Positions 11,941-23,214 are shown, numbered from the stretch's first letter. The stretch is DNA of 64,000 nt from Metellina segmentata (GCA_947359465.1 OX375878.1:86774377-86838376), one strand, 5' to 3'. The notes: generated by a model not told the origin, from the sequence alone. Numbers and translations: made by a program.

Positions 11941-12340
11941 AGTACGAAACAATTGTAAAAATCTCGCGTCAACCAAGATATGTCACTTTCTATGCTTATA
12001 GTAATCCTTTGTTTTAAAATTAATTCTGGAAACCCAATACAAAATACAGGATTTTAGCAAAACTGTTTTTAAATATTCCAGTTAAGTTCCAGGCCTTCAT
12101 TTGTATTCCTAAATTCAGGCCCCGCTTGAATGAAATTCTCGCGACACGCCCACTACTGTCTTTAATCCCACCCCGCATCAATAATCTGAAATCAGATTTG
12201 TACACATAGTAATGGTAGGGTAACTATAGGTTGATAAGATAGTCTGAAATAGTTTTCATTGGTGTAATTTCTTGAGGGAGGGTCCCAACGCCAAAATTAG
12301 AGTGGATGGCCCCCTAAAGACTTTTTGCAATTATGCGTAA
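11941..12340. other. Unique DNA
   Basis: A 61-codon minus ORF without recognisable similarity. Nothing else seen. Confidence 0.45.
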
Positions 12341-12986
12341 TCTATATATATATTTCTCTTACGTGGCACGCAAAAAAGACGTTATTTGTTACCGCGTTTT
12401 GGCAACATTGTGCGATTGTTTGTTTACTAGGAGCCTCGCGAGTCATTTGAATCTATAGCGTTATCGGATGAAATTTTATTGAAAAAAAAAATGAATTTTA
12501 GACGAGCTGTTGCGGTTTGTAATAGAAATCTAAGAAAGCGGTGGATCTTTTCAGGGCTATTTAAAAAACGGTCCTTTTCAAGGCTAACAATTATAGTACA
12601 ACAAGACGCGTGCACTACAACTTTCGACAACAAACTCAGTCAAAAGTGTATGGGTGGCTCGAGTACTGGGGAAATGTACACACAAACAACATGCTGGGTA
12701 TTCAATTTCCAAAGCAGCGCTCACATTGCGAGTAAAAATTTGCTCAAAGTTTTCATCTAAATTCTGATTCCAGAGGTACTGTATATATCTTTTATGCAAT
12801 ACAACGAATTTAGATTTGAAAAATATTTTTTTGGAATATATTTTGTAATCAATCCCTTCTGCTAGGACACATGTCTTCATTGATGCGAGCGAAGCGAGCA
12901 TAGGTTCGCGCAGCGAACCAATGAGAATTGCGAAGCAATCCTCCGTGGGTTGGCGAGCGTTAGCAAGCAGGGGGCGGGCCCCCTAG
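12341..12986 (+). mobile_element. Non-autonomous Helitron (type H1), 646 bp
   Basis: Begins TCTATATATATATATTTCTC after a host A. Ends with the hairpin GGGGGCGGGCCCCC and CTAG before a host T, the Helitron A|T target. Near the 3' end are short perfect palindromes (GGTTCGC-gca-GCGAACC and ATTGC-gaa-GCAAT) in a GC-rich segment unlike the AT-rich body. It encodes no Rep/helicase; the ORFs are incidental. A copy of the same length lies inverted at 28572-29217. Confidence 0.92.
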
Positions 12987-13052
12987 TATGCATTATTTTA
13001 ATTGCAGCGATATTTACTACCAATAAAAATGTTCGATAATATTTGGTAAATT

Positions 13053-13290
13053 GGTATTTTACTTAACATCGCATTGGAGCAACATAACGGGCTATCAAAC
13101 CCGAAGGGAAAGGTAAAAAAACGACACCACCAAATTTTGAACCATCGTCAGATAGAACAACACCTGAGCTGGCACCCCACTTTCCAAACTTCCACACCAC
13201 GCCAACTTTAGGACATTTGAGACCACCACGAAAAATTTAACGAGCACTAGCCTCCTTTGTACATGACGATCTTTCGTTGGATTCGATCTG
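13053..13290 (-). mobile_element. SINE family B, diverged
   Basis: The shared body is recognisable on the minus strand from 'gttaagtaaaata' through the 'ggctagtgctcg' segment to a damaged head near 13290. A deletion removes part of the 3' body ('gggctatcaaaccc'). Confidence 0.75.
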
Positions 13291-13478
13291 GGTTCGAACA
13301 GTTTAGTGTGAATTTTATAGTAAAAGCGTCGAATGAAATGAATTTGCTGGAATAAGGATCTTCATTATTCATTATTAATTATTTCCAACAGACGTTGAAT
13401 TATTTTGCGACTGAGAGCATTTGCCAAAGGGGTCGCCGTGGCGTAATGGGTTCATCTATTGCTTTAGCAACCTGCGAT

Positions 13479-14631
13479 TCGGGATGCGACATAAACAAAA
13501 CATCGATGTTGATAATACATCGCCCCAAACCATCGATGTTTTTAAAGCATCAGTGTATTTAAACTTTCCCCCCTTTTTTCTTAAAACTTGTTTAGTAACC
13601 TCAAACATTAATGTTTACCCCTGGGGGGAATTTAATTTGTCATTTGCCGAGTTTATCAATTTATAACTAAGATTTTTTTTAAACTGTCAAAACAATGTCA
13701 AAAGATTTATTAAGAACAATTAACAAATCTTTTATTTTCAAATTGAATAATATAAAATAAAGTAATATTTGCAACAATTTGACATAGGTACTACTGACTA
13801 TAGGTATAATTAGGTAAGTACATAACAATAATTATTGTTAGTTATTATTAATTATTTATCAACTTATGGGGGAACCTGCGAACAAAACCTGCGATTTTTA
13901 CACAACAAACCTGTTTTTATTTGCTGTAAATAAAGAAGATTGGGGCCCATAATTATTATATGTTCCAATATTTGTGTTATTAACAGTTCGTAAAAAAAGA
14001 AGTTTGTTAACTTTCTCCACCTTAAGCCGAATTTTTTTTTTCACAAACTATCCCACCAGTTTGGGGTATAGTGGTTAAGGTGTTAGCCTCTAGATCGGAA
14101 GGTTCCTGGTTCGAATCCGGGTCCGGGCATGGATGTTTGTAAGTGTATGGTGTAGAGGCGGCTGGTGCACCTTAAATCTGTCGTGGCCGAAAGTCCTCAC
14201 GTTGGGTTGGCGTGGAAGTTTGGAGAGTGGGGTGCCAGCTCAGGTGCTGCTTCGTCATCTGACCGTGGTTCAAAATTACGAGGTGTTGTCCTCGGATCTT
14301 TCCCTTAAGGGACTGATCCCGGACCGTCGTCAATAGCCCGTTGTGTTCCTCTAGTACGACGTTAACAAAAAATTACCAAATTAATTACCCACCAGTTTGG
14401 GAAAAAGCTCTTTCGGATGGGACGGATGTCGACATCACTTACAAATACTTAGTTGCACTTTTATTTTTCTTAATTTTTACTATGGTGCTTATTTCATTGA
14501 AAAATAAAATATCGACAACGTAAAAACATCGACAATGTTAAAACAGCGATGTGAAACAAACATCGGCTCGAATAAATCGATGGTAAATATACCGATGTTT
14601 CGAAAACATCGACATCGATGTCGCATCCCTA
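13479..14631. mobile_element. Non-autonomous hAT-like element rich in CATCGATGT motifs
   Basis: Its ends read TCGGGATGCGAC and GTCGCATCCCTA, inverted repeats of about 12 bp. Next to them are 8-bp flanks cctgcgat (13471-13478) and cttgcgat (14632-14639), differing at one base. Both ends hold clusters of CATCGATGTTTT-like palindromic motifs. It carries no transposase. A SINE A (14066-14387) sits inside, so the original element was about 815 bp. A second element with the same ends is at 49144-49896. Confidence 0.8.
14052..14401 (+). mobile_element. SINE family A, full length, with 14-bp TSD
   Basis: The element is 14066-14387. The TSD cccaccagtttggg is at 14052-14065 and 14388-14401. It is close to the other young A copies and is nested inside the hAT element at 13479-14631, so it arrived later. 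Confidence 0.92.
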
Positions 14632-14846
14632 CTTGCGATTTCTAGGAGGCGCAGGATCGATTTCAGTAACTTATCCTGGTTGAACTTCTCTCTTCGGTTT
14701 CAGTAACTCTTAACTTTATTTGTATGTATGTCTATTACTTGAAATTGTTTATCTTGTGTATGTAGCAGTATGGCCTAGTAAGACCCTTGTGACATGATAT
14801 CCCACCTCCCATTTGCCATAAGTAACCATTATACAATACCCTAAAT

Positions 14847-15410
14847 CAGGGCTCGAAATACCCGGGTGCACAGGTGCACTGTGCACATGAAAATAAATTT
14901 GTGCACCTAATTTTTCCACGCAGTGCACCTAACGTTAAAAAAAAAGAGGGGGGGGGGATGAAATGTGTATTATGTTATTTTGATGTTTGATAAAATATTA
15001 GTATCGACCTCCTTCGCTCTAAAGGAACGTAATTAAAATTCCTAAATACACACTATGCGAAAACCAAATCGCTGGACCCTAACGGGTTTATACAGGAGGA
15101 AGGTTTACTTGTTTTACCAGTGCCATCAGAACTTTCCAATGACCGAAACATTTTCCAGGTGGCTCTGTTGAAGCGACAGTCGTGACAACCGTGCGCTAGA
15201 GAAGGGAGAAATTAGATGTTTAAATATTTATATTTACTATCTACTATTAACCTATATAAACATACCCAACTAAAATAAAGTAGTTTACATTACATTAATA
15301 CTCTTATATTACGTTTTTTTTTAATGTGCACAAAATATATCTTGTGCACCTAATTTAAAGACTTAGGTGTACAAGATGCACCTGAATTAAAAAATCTATT
15401 TCGAGGCCTG
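14847..15410. mobile_element. Non-autonomous hAT-like element with subterminal GTGCAC motifs, 8-bp TSD
   Basis: The TIRs are CAGGGCTCGAAAT and ATTTCGAGGCCTG, 12 of 13 matching when inverted. The flanks are a perfect 8-bp duplication, ccctaaat, at 14839-14846 and 15411-15418. Several GTGCAC(CT) motifs lie just inside both ends, as is common for hAT transposase binding. 564 bp, no transposase. Confidence 0.88.
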
Positions 15411-15620
15411 CCCTAAATGTAATGGTATTTAATTTAACTTCGTACTGGAGCATCACAACAGGCTATTTGGGAGAAAATGAAACTCTAATAATTTGTTGAA
15501 TGGTGAAATAGTTGAATCTTATAGGATTGCTTAGTTTGGATACAAGGACAAAGTAAATTTTAAAGATGCATAAACAGGGACTTCAATTTAGTCTGAAAAG
15601 ATAAGTACTTGTTATGTTCC

Positions 15621-15898
15621 GGCTGCGGAAACTCGGTTGATGAAGTGACAGATTAGCAACCGGAGGGTTGGTAGTTCAAATCCAACCAAAGACCGTCGTA
15701 CACAAAAGGGGATGATGCACGTTAAATATGTCGTGATCTTAAATGTCCTCAAATTGGCGTGGGATACCATCTCAGGCGGGATCTCGTCATCTGACCGTGG
15801 TTCAAAATTATGTGGTGTCGTCGAATCTTTTCCATTCGGGTTTGATCCTGGACCATCGCTAATAAGTTGCTCCAGTGCGACGTTAAATCACCTACCTT
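15621..15898 (+). mobile_element. SINE family B, internally deleted
   Basis: The head ('gattagcaaccggagggttg') and body are clear. The segment that should hold the 'gaagtttggagagtggggtg' box is missing ('gcgtgggataccatctcagg'). Ends 'gcgacgttaaatcacctacc'. Confidence 0.82.
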
Positions 15899-16520
15899 GT
15901 GAATTTCATGGAAGTAAATACGATTAAAAAATTTTTTTTTGGTGATATAGAAGAATTTAACAAATGTTAGTTGACAAAAACTCACAACTGTAATGGCGCC
16001 TCAATTTTTCATGACCTTTCAGTTTCACAATCCCTGCAATCCGGGTACAAACAAAAGCTACAGGTCGGGTTAATTTATTTTTCGGTATCGAAAAAACAGT
16101 TTTCATTTCAGCTATAAAACAATGATTTAGCTGACTCGATTGGTATGCAGGATCTACAGAACAGTGCATCACATTTAAGCACGATTAAGACTCGCAATTT
16201 AATAAAAGAGGCATCCTTGTTTGTAAATGCAATCTGATCAAACAATTGTGCAGAAGGTCATCTCGAACAGAATCTTAGATATTCCACGAGTCTGGATTAT
16301 TTACGGTTTTCAGTTTCATTACTGCAGAAACTGAATCAACATATCGATTCTACCTTATGGATTAACTACAGTTGTTTGCGTCAGTGCTTATTCATTTTTG
16401 TGGTCAACATTCAGGTTTGATTCATCGCTCTATGGACATATTTTTATTGCTTCACACAGGGCTGATACGAAAGAAGGGCTAAATAACTAAAAGTGTAAAA
16501 ATATTGAAAGTGATAGGTCG
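15899..16520. other. Unique DNA
   Basis: No repeat or gene recognised. One 71-codon minus ORF is probably incidental. Confidence 0.45.
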
Positions 16521-16835
16521 GTATTTTAGGTAGGTAATTGGTAATTTTAGTTAACGTCGTACTAGAGCAACACAACGGGCTATTGACGACGGTCCGGGAT
16601 CAGTCCCTTAAGGGAAAGATCCGAGGACAACACTGAGCTGGCACCCCACTCTCCAAACTTCCACGCCAACCCAACGTGAGGACTTTCGGCCACGACAGAT
16701 TTAAGGTGCACCAGCCGCCTCTACACCATACGTTTACAAACATCCATGCCCGGACCCGGATTCGAACCAGGAACCTTCCGATCTAGAGGCTAACACCTTA
16801 ACCACTATACCGGTTGGTCGGGGGTATTTTTAGGT
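16521..16835 (-). mobile_element. SINE family A with a 43-bp internal deletion
   Basis: The element is about 16533-16823. The flanks gtattttaggta (16521) and gtatttttaggta (16824) are a TSD with one indel. On the plus strand 'gaggacaacac' runs straight into 'tgagctggcacc'. The ~43 bp normally between them are gone; 'aacac' stands at both deletion edges in intact copies. Confidence 0.85.
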
Positions 16836-16840
16836 ATATT

Positions 16841-17110
16841 TAGATACTTTAATTAACGTCGCACTGAAGCAACACAACGGGCTGTTGGCAACGGTCCGGG
16901 ATCAAACCCGATGGGAAAGATCCATTACGTAATTTGGACATATGGTCAGATGACGAGGTCAAATCTGAGTAGGCACCCCACTCTCCAAACTTCCACACCA
17001 CGCAACGTGAGGACGTTTGAAACTTCAACAGATTTAACATGCACCAGCCCCTTTGTACACGACGGTCTTGGGTTGGATTCGAAGTCGCAACCCTCCCGTC
17101 CTTTACGGCC
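16841..17110 (-). mobile_element. SINE family B
   Basis: From 'ttaattaacgtcgcactgaa' to the 'ggttggattcgaagtcgcaa' head, minus strand. It lies about 20 bp from the SINE A at 16533-16823, in the same orientation. The distal head is lost. Confidence 0.8.
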
Positions 17111-17312
17111 ATATACACAAGTCTCGAGTTAACTCGAGGATCAGTTGATCTGCGGGTCAGAGTTAAACCGTGGATCATCAAGAACCGAATTTTCTCAAAA
17201 GGCGGGTTCAGTGATCCAAGGATTAAATTCATACGCTTGCTGTGATTGGCTACTACCGTCTCCTCACGTGATGTTGTTTATATTTGTTACGACACCCGAA
17301 TCTGCATTCATA

Positions 17313-19819
17313 CAGAAGCGGCTCAATCCCATGATAGTACTTTACGCAAGTCCAACTTGATTGGCTAGTTTCAAGGGCTCGGCTTCACTTGGATATCTCA
17401 CGATCTGTTAATTCTTCAACGGTGGACTTACTGCTAACCAATCAGAGCGTGGCAACCCTGTTGTTGTGAAGTAGTTGGCGATCTTGTTTCTTTGGCGATT
17501 CTCCCACACCACATGGTCACATGATATTGTATAGTTGACTCTGATTGACTCCTCGTATATTTATCGCCTACTTATACTAAGGGTAAGCGAAAATGATATA
17601 TTCTTTTAAAGAGCTTCTTTACGTAAAGCAACATTGGCCAAACGGTTAAAGTCACCTACCCGGCAGCGGAGGATGACTTCCCGAGTTCGAACCCAGCTGG
17701 CAGAAAAATTTTTAGATCCTCCAAATTATTTAAAAAAAATTCCAATTTAATTCCTTTTGATTCTAAATTACTTTTCCTAATTTTTAATAACCTTTTTATA
17801 TTTTTCCAAGCTTCCATTGATTTTACATAAATAATCTAAGAACCACTCCTGAACTCACTACCAGCTGATATTTTTACGCCCCTCTGCCGTCCCCTTTGCT
17901 TTAGGATGATGGTGTTGTATCCGCCCCTGGCTTAGGACCATTCTGATGTAACAAAAAGCATACATAAAACACTAACTTATATAATTATTAACTTATATAA
18001 TAAAAGGATACAATATTTATAATACTATAAAAACACGTGGAAAACTGAATCAAAGACTAAACCCTACAACAAAATTCAAATATCCGACCGCAGGAGCAAA
18101 AAGGAGCCAACAAGTGGGCTTAAATCCCAGCGCTGGCACTCCACCAGTTGCCGCGCTCTGATTGGTTAGCATTAGATTCCACCGTTGAAGAATTAACAGA
18201 TCGTGGATATCTCGCCAATCTGATTGTTGCAGTAACCATTTGATTTTGAATATGCGCGTTGTTTCGTAGAAATGCAATACATACACTAGCGCCTGAGCGT
18301 ACAGCGTAAGTGTCCGACAAGTTGACTCTGATTTGCTCCTCATATATATGTTGTATGGTTGTTGTTAGTAGTATTTCTTGCCAACTTATATTAAGGGTAC
18401 TTATACTTTAAAGAGCTTCTTTTCGTTAAGCAACGATGGCCTAATGGCTAAAGTCACCCACCTTCAGATTAGCGTCGGCAGCGGAGGATGACTTCCCGAG
18501 TTCAAACCCAGCTGGCGGAAAAATTTTTAGATCCTCCAAATTATCTTTAAAAAATTCCAATTTAATTCCTTTTCATTCAAATTTACTTTTCCTAATTTTT
18601 AATACCCTTTTCATATTTTTCCAAGCTTCCGTTGATTTTACATAAATAATCTAAGAACCACTCCTGAACTCACTACCAGCTGATATTTTTACGCCCCTCT
18701 GCCGTCCCCTTTGCTTTAGGATGATGGTATTGTATCCGCCCCTGGCTTAGGACCATTCTGATGTAACAAAAAGCATACATAAAACACTAACTTATATAAT
18801 TATTAACTTATATAATAAAAGGATACAATATTTATAATACTATAAAAACACGTGGAAAACTGAATCAAAGACTAAACCCTACAACAAAATTCAAATATCC
18901 GACCGCAGGAGCAAAAAGGAGCCAACAAGTGGGCTTAAATCCCAGCGCTGGCACTCCACCAGTTGCCGCGCTCTGATTGGTTAGCATTAGATTCCACCGT
19001 TGAAGAATTAACAGATCGTGGATATCTCGCCAATCTGATTGTTGCAGTAACCATTTGATTTTGAATATGCGCGTTGTTTCGTAGAAATGCAATACATACA
19101 CTAGCGCCTGAGCGTACAGCGTAAGTGTCCGACAAGTTGACTCTGATTTGCTCCTCATATATATGTTGTATGGTTGTTGTTAGTAGTATTTCTTGCCAAC
19201 TTATATTAAGGGTACTTATACTTTAAAGAGCTTCTTTTCGTTAAGCAACGATGGCCTAATGGCTAAAGTCACCCACCTTCAGATTAGCGTCGGCAGCGGA
19301 GGATGACTTCCCGAGTTCAAACCCAGCTGGCGGAAAAATTTTTAGATCCTCCAAATTATCTTTAAAAAATTCCAATTTAATTCCTTTTCATTCAAATTTA
19401 CTTTTCCTAATTTTTAATACCCTTTTCATATTTTTCCAAGCTTCCGTTGATTTTACATAAATAATCTAAGAACCACTCCTGAACTCACTACCAGCTGATA
19501 TTTTTCCGCCCCTCTGCCGTCCCCTTTGCTTTAGGATGATGGTGTCGTATCCACCGCTGGCTTAGGACCATTCTGATGTAACAAAAAGCATACATAAAAC
19601 ACTAACTTATATAATTATTAACTTTTTTATAAAAGGATACAATTTTCGGCTCCCACCTCTACCCACCCATAGCCATGGATCTGAAAAGAAAAGCAGAAAG
19701 GAAGAGATAAATCGCCAACAACTAAAAACCTTGATGACATACGTATCTAGGTCATGTGATCCGATTAGCCAATCAAGTTGGACTTGCGTAAAGTACTATC
19801 AGGGGATTGATGCGCCTGT
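17313..19819. mobile_element. TIR element D, long form with triplicated 815-bp core and tRNA-like segments
   Basis: The two ends are ~50-bp inverted repeats (core 'tactttacgcaagtccaact'), flanked by the 8-bp duplication cattcata (17305-17312, 19820-19827). Inside are three tandem cores of about 815 bp. The second and third cores share long blocks with no difference noticed; ORFs at 18050 and 18865 are identical. Each core has a tRNA-like segment near 17629, 18430 and 19245, with A box TGGCCTAATGG and B box GAGTTCAAACC. No transposase. The single-core sibling at 26094-26971 is 1629 bp shorter, almost exactly two cores. Confidence 0.87.
17390..17465. repeat. Segment repeated in inverted orientation in element D
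   Basis: About 65 bp here ('cgatctgttaattcttcaac' through 'ctaaccaatcagagcg') is the reverse complement of 18150-18222 and 18965-19037. Element D therefore contains both orientations of one segment and could fold on itself. Confidence 0.8.
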
Positions 19820-19842
19820 CATTCATACTAGTCAAACGCCGG

Positions 19843-20240
19843 CAGAATTGATTCCGGTAATTGGTAATTTTTAGTTAACGTCGTACTAGAGCAACACAAC
19901 GGGCTATTGACGACGGTCCGGGATCAGTCCCTTAAGGGAAAGATCCGAGGACAACACCTCGTAATTTTGAACCTCGGTCAGATGACGAAGCAACACCTGA
20001 GCTGATACCCCACTCTCCAAACTTCCACGCCAACCCAACGTGGGGACTTTCGACCACGACAGATTTAAGGTGCACCAGCCGCCTCTACACCATACGTTTA
20101 CAAACATCCATGCCCGGACCCGGATTCGAACCAGGAACCTTCCGATCTAGAGGCTAACACCTTAACCACTATACCGGTTGGTCGGCGACGACGACGGTCC
20201 GGGATCAGTCCATTAAGGGAAAGATCCCAGAATTGATTCC
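19843..20240 (-). mobile_element. SINE family A plus an extra SINE piece within one 13-bp TSD
   Basis: A full minus-strand SINE A lies at 19856-20186. It is followed by about 41 bp of a second SINE 3' body piece (20187-20227). The pair is bounded by cagaattgattcc at 19843-19855 and 20228-20240. Confidence 0.82.
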
Positions 20241-20454
20241 AAATAGTGATTAAATAGAACGTATACGGCACTTTCATTTGAGTTTGGGTAATTGGTAATT
20301 GGTACTTGGTAATTTTTTTAGTTAACGTCGTACTAGAGCAACACAACGGGCTATTGACGACGGTCCGGGATCAGTCCATTAAGGGAAAGATCCCAGAATT
20401 GATTCCAAATAGTGATTAAATAGAGCGTATACGGCACTTTCATTTGAGTTTGGG
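20190..20454 (-). repeat. 99-bp direct repeat flanking a truncated SINE A
   Basis: Positions 20190-20288 and 20356-20454 are nearly identical, 166 bp apart. Each copy is part SINE body and part non-SINE sequence (cagaattgattcc to gagtttggg, 61 bp). Between the two non-SINE blocks is a 5'-truncated minus-strand SINE A (20289-20393) with an 'aattggtaattggt' tail. Confidence 0.8.
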
Positions 20455-20915
20455 AAAAGAAATGCAAAGGTATTTCATTTCAAATTGGATTTTTATGAAA
20501 ACCTAAATTTTTCAAGAAAGAATTGTACACAATGTATCGACAAATGAATGTAATCCGATTATCGTTGTACTAGTCAGTATGGGTGTGTGTTGGTGTGAAA
20601 TGAAATAACATACTTGGATTGTCAATTTTCTTTCATTTTCGTAATAAATCAACAAAATCATTTTTATTTCACGACGAATTTGCATCTGCCATAGCCATAC
20701 TCTCTGTTGAATATCGTTTGCACAGAAGAAAAAGTAAGTAAACAATTTCTTTCTGACGCGAGTTGCCATGGTTCCTCCCACTCGCGAGCGATTGCCTTCT
20801 CTTGTGTATTCTCCAGATAACTTGTAAATATATTAATGTTTAATATCGATAAATTCTTTTATTCGAACCTTGAGAAACCGGTGTGTTGCTCACCCAATAC
20901 ACTAACGTTAGCTCT
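20455..20915. other. Unique DNA
   Basis: An 89-codon minus ORF has no recognisable domain. Nothing else seen. Confidence 0.45.
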
Positions 20916-21803
20916 CTCATTGAGTTCTAGCCGACCAACCGGTATAGTGGTTAAGGTGTTAGCCTCTAGATCGGAAGGTTCCTGGTTCGAATCCGGGTCC
21001 GGGCATGGATGTTTGTAATCGTATGGTGTAGAGGCGGCTGGTGCACCTCAAATCTGTCGTGGTCGAAAGTCCTCACGTTGGGTTGGCGTGGAAGTTTGGA
21101 GAGTGGGGTGCCAGCTCAGGTGTTGCTTCGTCATCTGACCGTGGTTCAAAATTACGAGGTGTTGTCCTCGGATCTTTCCCTCAAGGGACTGATCCCGGAC
21201 CGTCGTCAATAGCCCGTTGTGTAGCTCTAGTACGACGTTAACTAAAATTACCATTACCATTACCCGTCATCAAGACGTTTGTTTTCATGATGCGATATCA
21301 AGATCTGATAAGTTTTCTCGCGAGTTCGAAGCTAGGTGTGTGCACATTAGATCTGTCATGGCTTCAAACATCCTCACGTTGGCTTGGTATGAAAGTTTGA
21401 AGAGTAAGTTACCAACTCAAGTGTGTTGAGCGCCGACCAACCGGGTATAGTGGTTAAGGTGTTAGCCTCTAGATCGGAAGGTTCCTGGTTCGAATCCGGG
21501 TCCGGGCATGGATGTTTGTAAACGTATAGTGTAGAGGCGGCTGGTGCACCTCAAATCTGTCGTGGTCGAAAGTCCTCACGTTGGGTTGGCGTGGAAGTTT
21601 GGAGAGTGGGGTGCCAGCTCAGGTGTTGCTTCGTCATCTGACCGTGGTTCAAAATTACGAGGTGTTGTCCTCGGATCTTTCCCTCAAGGGACTGATCCCG
21701 GACCGTCGTCAATAGCCCGTTGTGTAGCTCTAGTACGACGTTAACTAAAAAAAATAAAAAAATAAAAAAAATAAAAAATAATAAAAAAACTCATTGAGTT
21801 CTA
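20916..21803 (+). mobile_element. Trimeric SINE (A-C-A) within a single 14-bp TSD
   Basis: Order: SINE A (20930-21264, ending in ATTACC repeats), a partial third-type SINE 'C' (21265-21431), and a second SINE A (21432-21744) with a 45-bp A-rich tail. One TSD, ctcattgagttcta, flanks the whole at 20916-20929 and 21790-21803. No TSD was seen at the inner junctions. The C-A junction is the same as at 34.6 kb. Confidence 0.87.
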
Positions 21804-21849
21804 CTCTGATGGTTCTAACCAGAACACACATCTGGGCATATCTATTTAA

Positions 21850-22009
21850 TAGAAAATGTAATGCTAATGGTAATTTTAGTTAACGTCGTACTAGAGCAAC
21901 ACAACGGGCTATTGACGACGGTCCGGGATCAATCCCTTAATGGAAAGATCCGAGGACAACGCCTCGTAATTTTGAACCATGGTCAGATGACTTTAGTAGA
22001 AAATGTAAT
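21850..22009 (-). mobile_element. 5'-truncated SINE A with 13-bp TSD
   Basis: The element is 21863-21996, flanked by tagaaaatgtaat at 21850-21862 and 21997-22009. Only the 3' ~130 bp of the body is present. Confidence 0.9.
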
Positions 22010-23127
22010 AACATTCTTGTTCCGACTCACATAAGATCAGATAAATGCCCGTCGTCGCAAGAATACTCTAACTTGGCACAAAATGAAGTGTGTCGTCCAT
22101 TTTGTTTCTTTCGCTAAAACATAGTACTGCGCATGCGTAGCATTTAACCGAGAGTTAATTCGCCGATTTCTGAGGATCAAAAGGTAGCACCGAAACGGCG
22201 GTTTAAACCACGGATCAGGCATTGTGATTACGGTTTTTTTTCAACAACCTGGGGAGTATCATTGATCCGCGGGTTAACTCGGAATTGTGAATACGGTCGT
22301 TACTCTTCTAACCGCACCCAATAATGTTATTGAGGAAATTTTATTGCTGGAAAATATAGTTGGAGGATTACTGTCTTTCGACCACCACTATTTTTTCTCT
22401 GATTTTGTTAAGTGCACGCCCAGCACATTTGAGTACGGCCCTGGTGACTGCAATGGCCTGCAATTAAAATGCTTTCATTTGTCAGGACTGATTAAGGGGC
22501 GTGTTCAAAGGGTGAGTTGCCCCTCCCTATCATCTACAAACCTACCTTGTAATCTCATTATACTAATTTGTACTTCCCTAATTGAAATAATTTAAAATAC
22601 AAAATATTTGAATGTTTTTTCATTGCATATGGTAATAGAAAACTTATTATGTGCATTCTACTTACTAGAAAATTGGGAATTCCAAATTAACGTGTCATTT
22701 CGAAATTGCTGACCCCCATAACATTTCAATAACATCCTTTTCAATTTTCCAGTAGCACCCCTGTTAATTTAAAAAATAAAATCAGATTCAATGAATGTGA
22801 TGCTGTGTTTTTTTTATATATTTAGTTATATTCATAGTGGGCTGAAGTCGGATACAAATATTTCAAATTGAGCACAGCTTCATTTCCATCCGGAAATTGT
22901 TTCGAAGAGAAAATACAGAAATAAGTACAGAATTTATATCCTTTATAATTTAAGACTTAATTAACTTCACAAAAATTGCCCCAAAGGAATTTTTTTTTAT
23001 TTGATGAGTAGTTATATTAATTTCATAAAAACGTTCCTATGAGATTTTCAAGTGATCGAGGATTTTTTTTCTCTAGTTTTAGATTTATAAAATAGAGCTT
23101 CAAACACACCACTTGCCACACGTACAC
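22010..23127. other. Unique AT-rich DNA
   Basis: A 102-codon plus ORF (22287) and a 61-codon minus ORF have no recognisable domain. A phrase like 'tgatccgcgggttaactcgg' (22263) has loose relatives near 17110-17170, possibly an old unidentified repeat. No gene called. Confidence 0.4.
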
Positions 23128-23130
23128 TAA

Positions 23131-23214
23131 AGCCCGGTGCATACATCCAGTTTTTCAACGCTGCCGCAAAGTAAGTACGGTCTGAGATACATTAGATCCA
23201 ATGGAGTAGTGCCA
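23131..23214. mobile_element. Fragment of the Harbinger-like MITE (left end)
   Basis: Begins after TAA with 'agcccggtgcatacatccag'. It matches the left end of the MITE at 23422 through 'ccaatggagtagtgc' with an internal gap, then stops abruptly at satellite 3. Confidence 0.7.

Larger units (their letters stand above)
13421..14675 (+). other. tRNA-like head split by a hAT element
   Basis: Before the hAT insertion the flanks read 'gtggcgtaatgggttcatct...' up to 13478. They resume after 14639 with 'tctaggaggcgcaggatcga'. Joined, they look like a tRNA-type A box (TGGCGTAATGGG) and B-box-like GGATCGATTTC. This is neither the family A nor the family B head. Tentative. Confidence 0.4.

Noticed and set aside
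12479..12901. ORFs of 93-105 codons within the Helitron, repeated at 28823
   Set aside because: Overlapping ORFs on opposite strands in a 646-bp non-autonomous Helitron. No Rep, helicase or host domain was recognised.
18050..19158. Two identical 97-codon minus ORFs (18050 and 18865)
   Set aside because: They lie in the duplicated 815-bp core of TIR element D. Identity reflects the duplication, and no domain is present.
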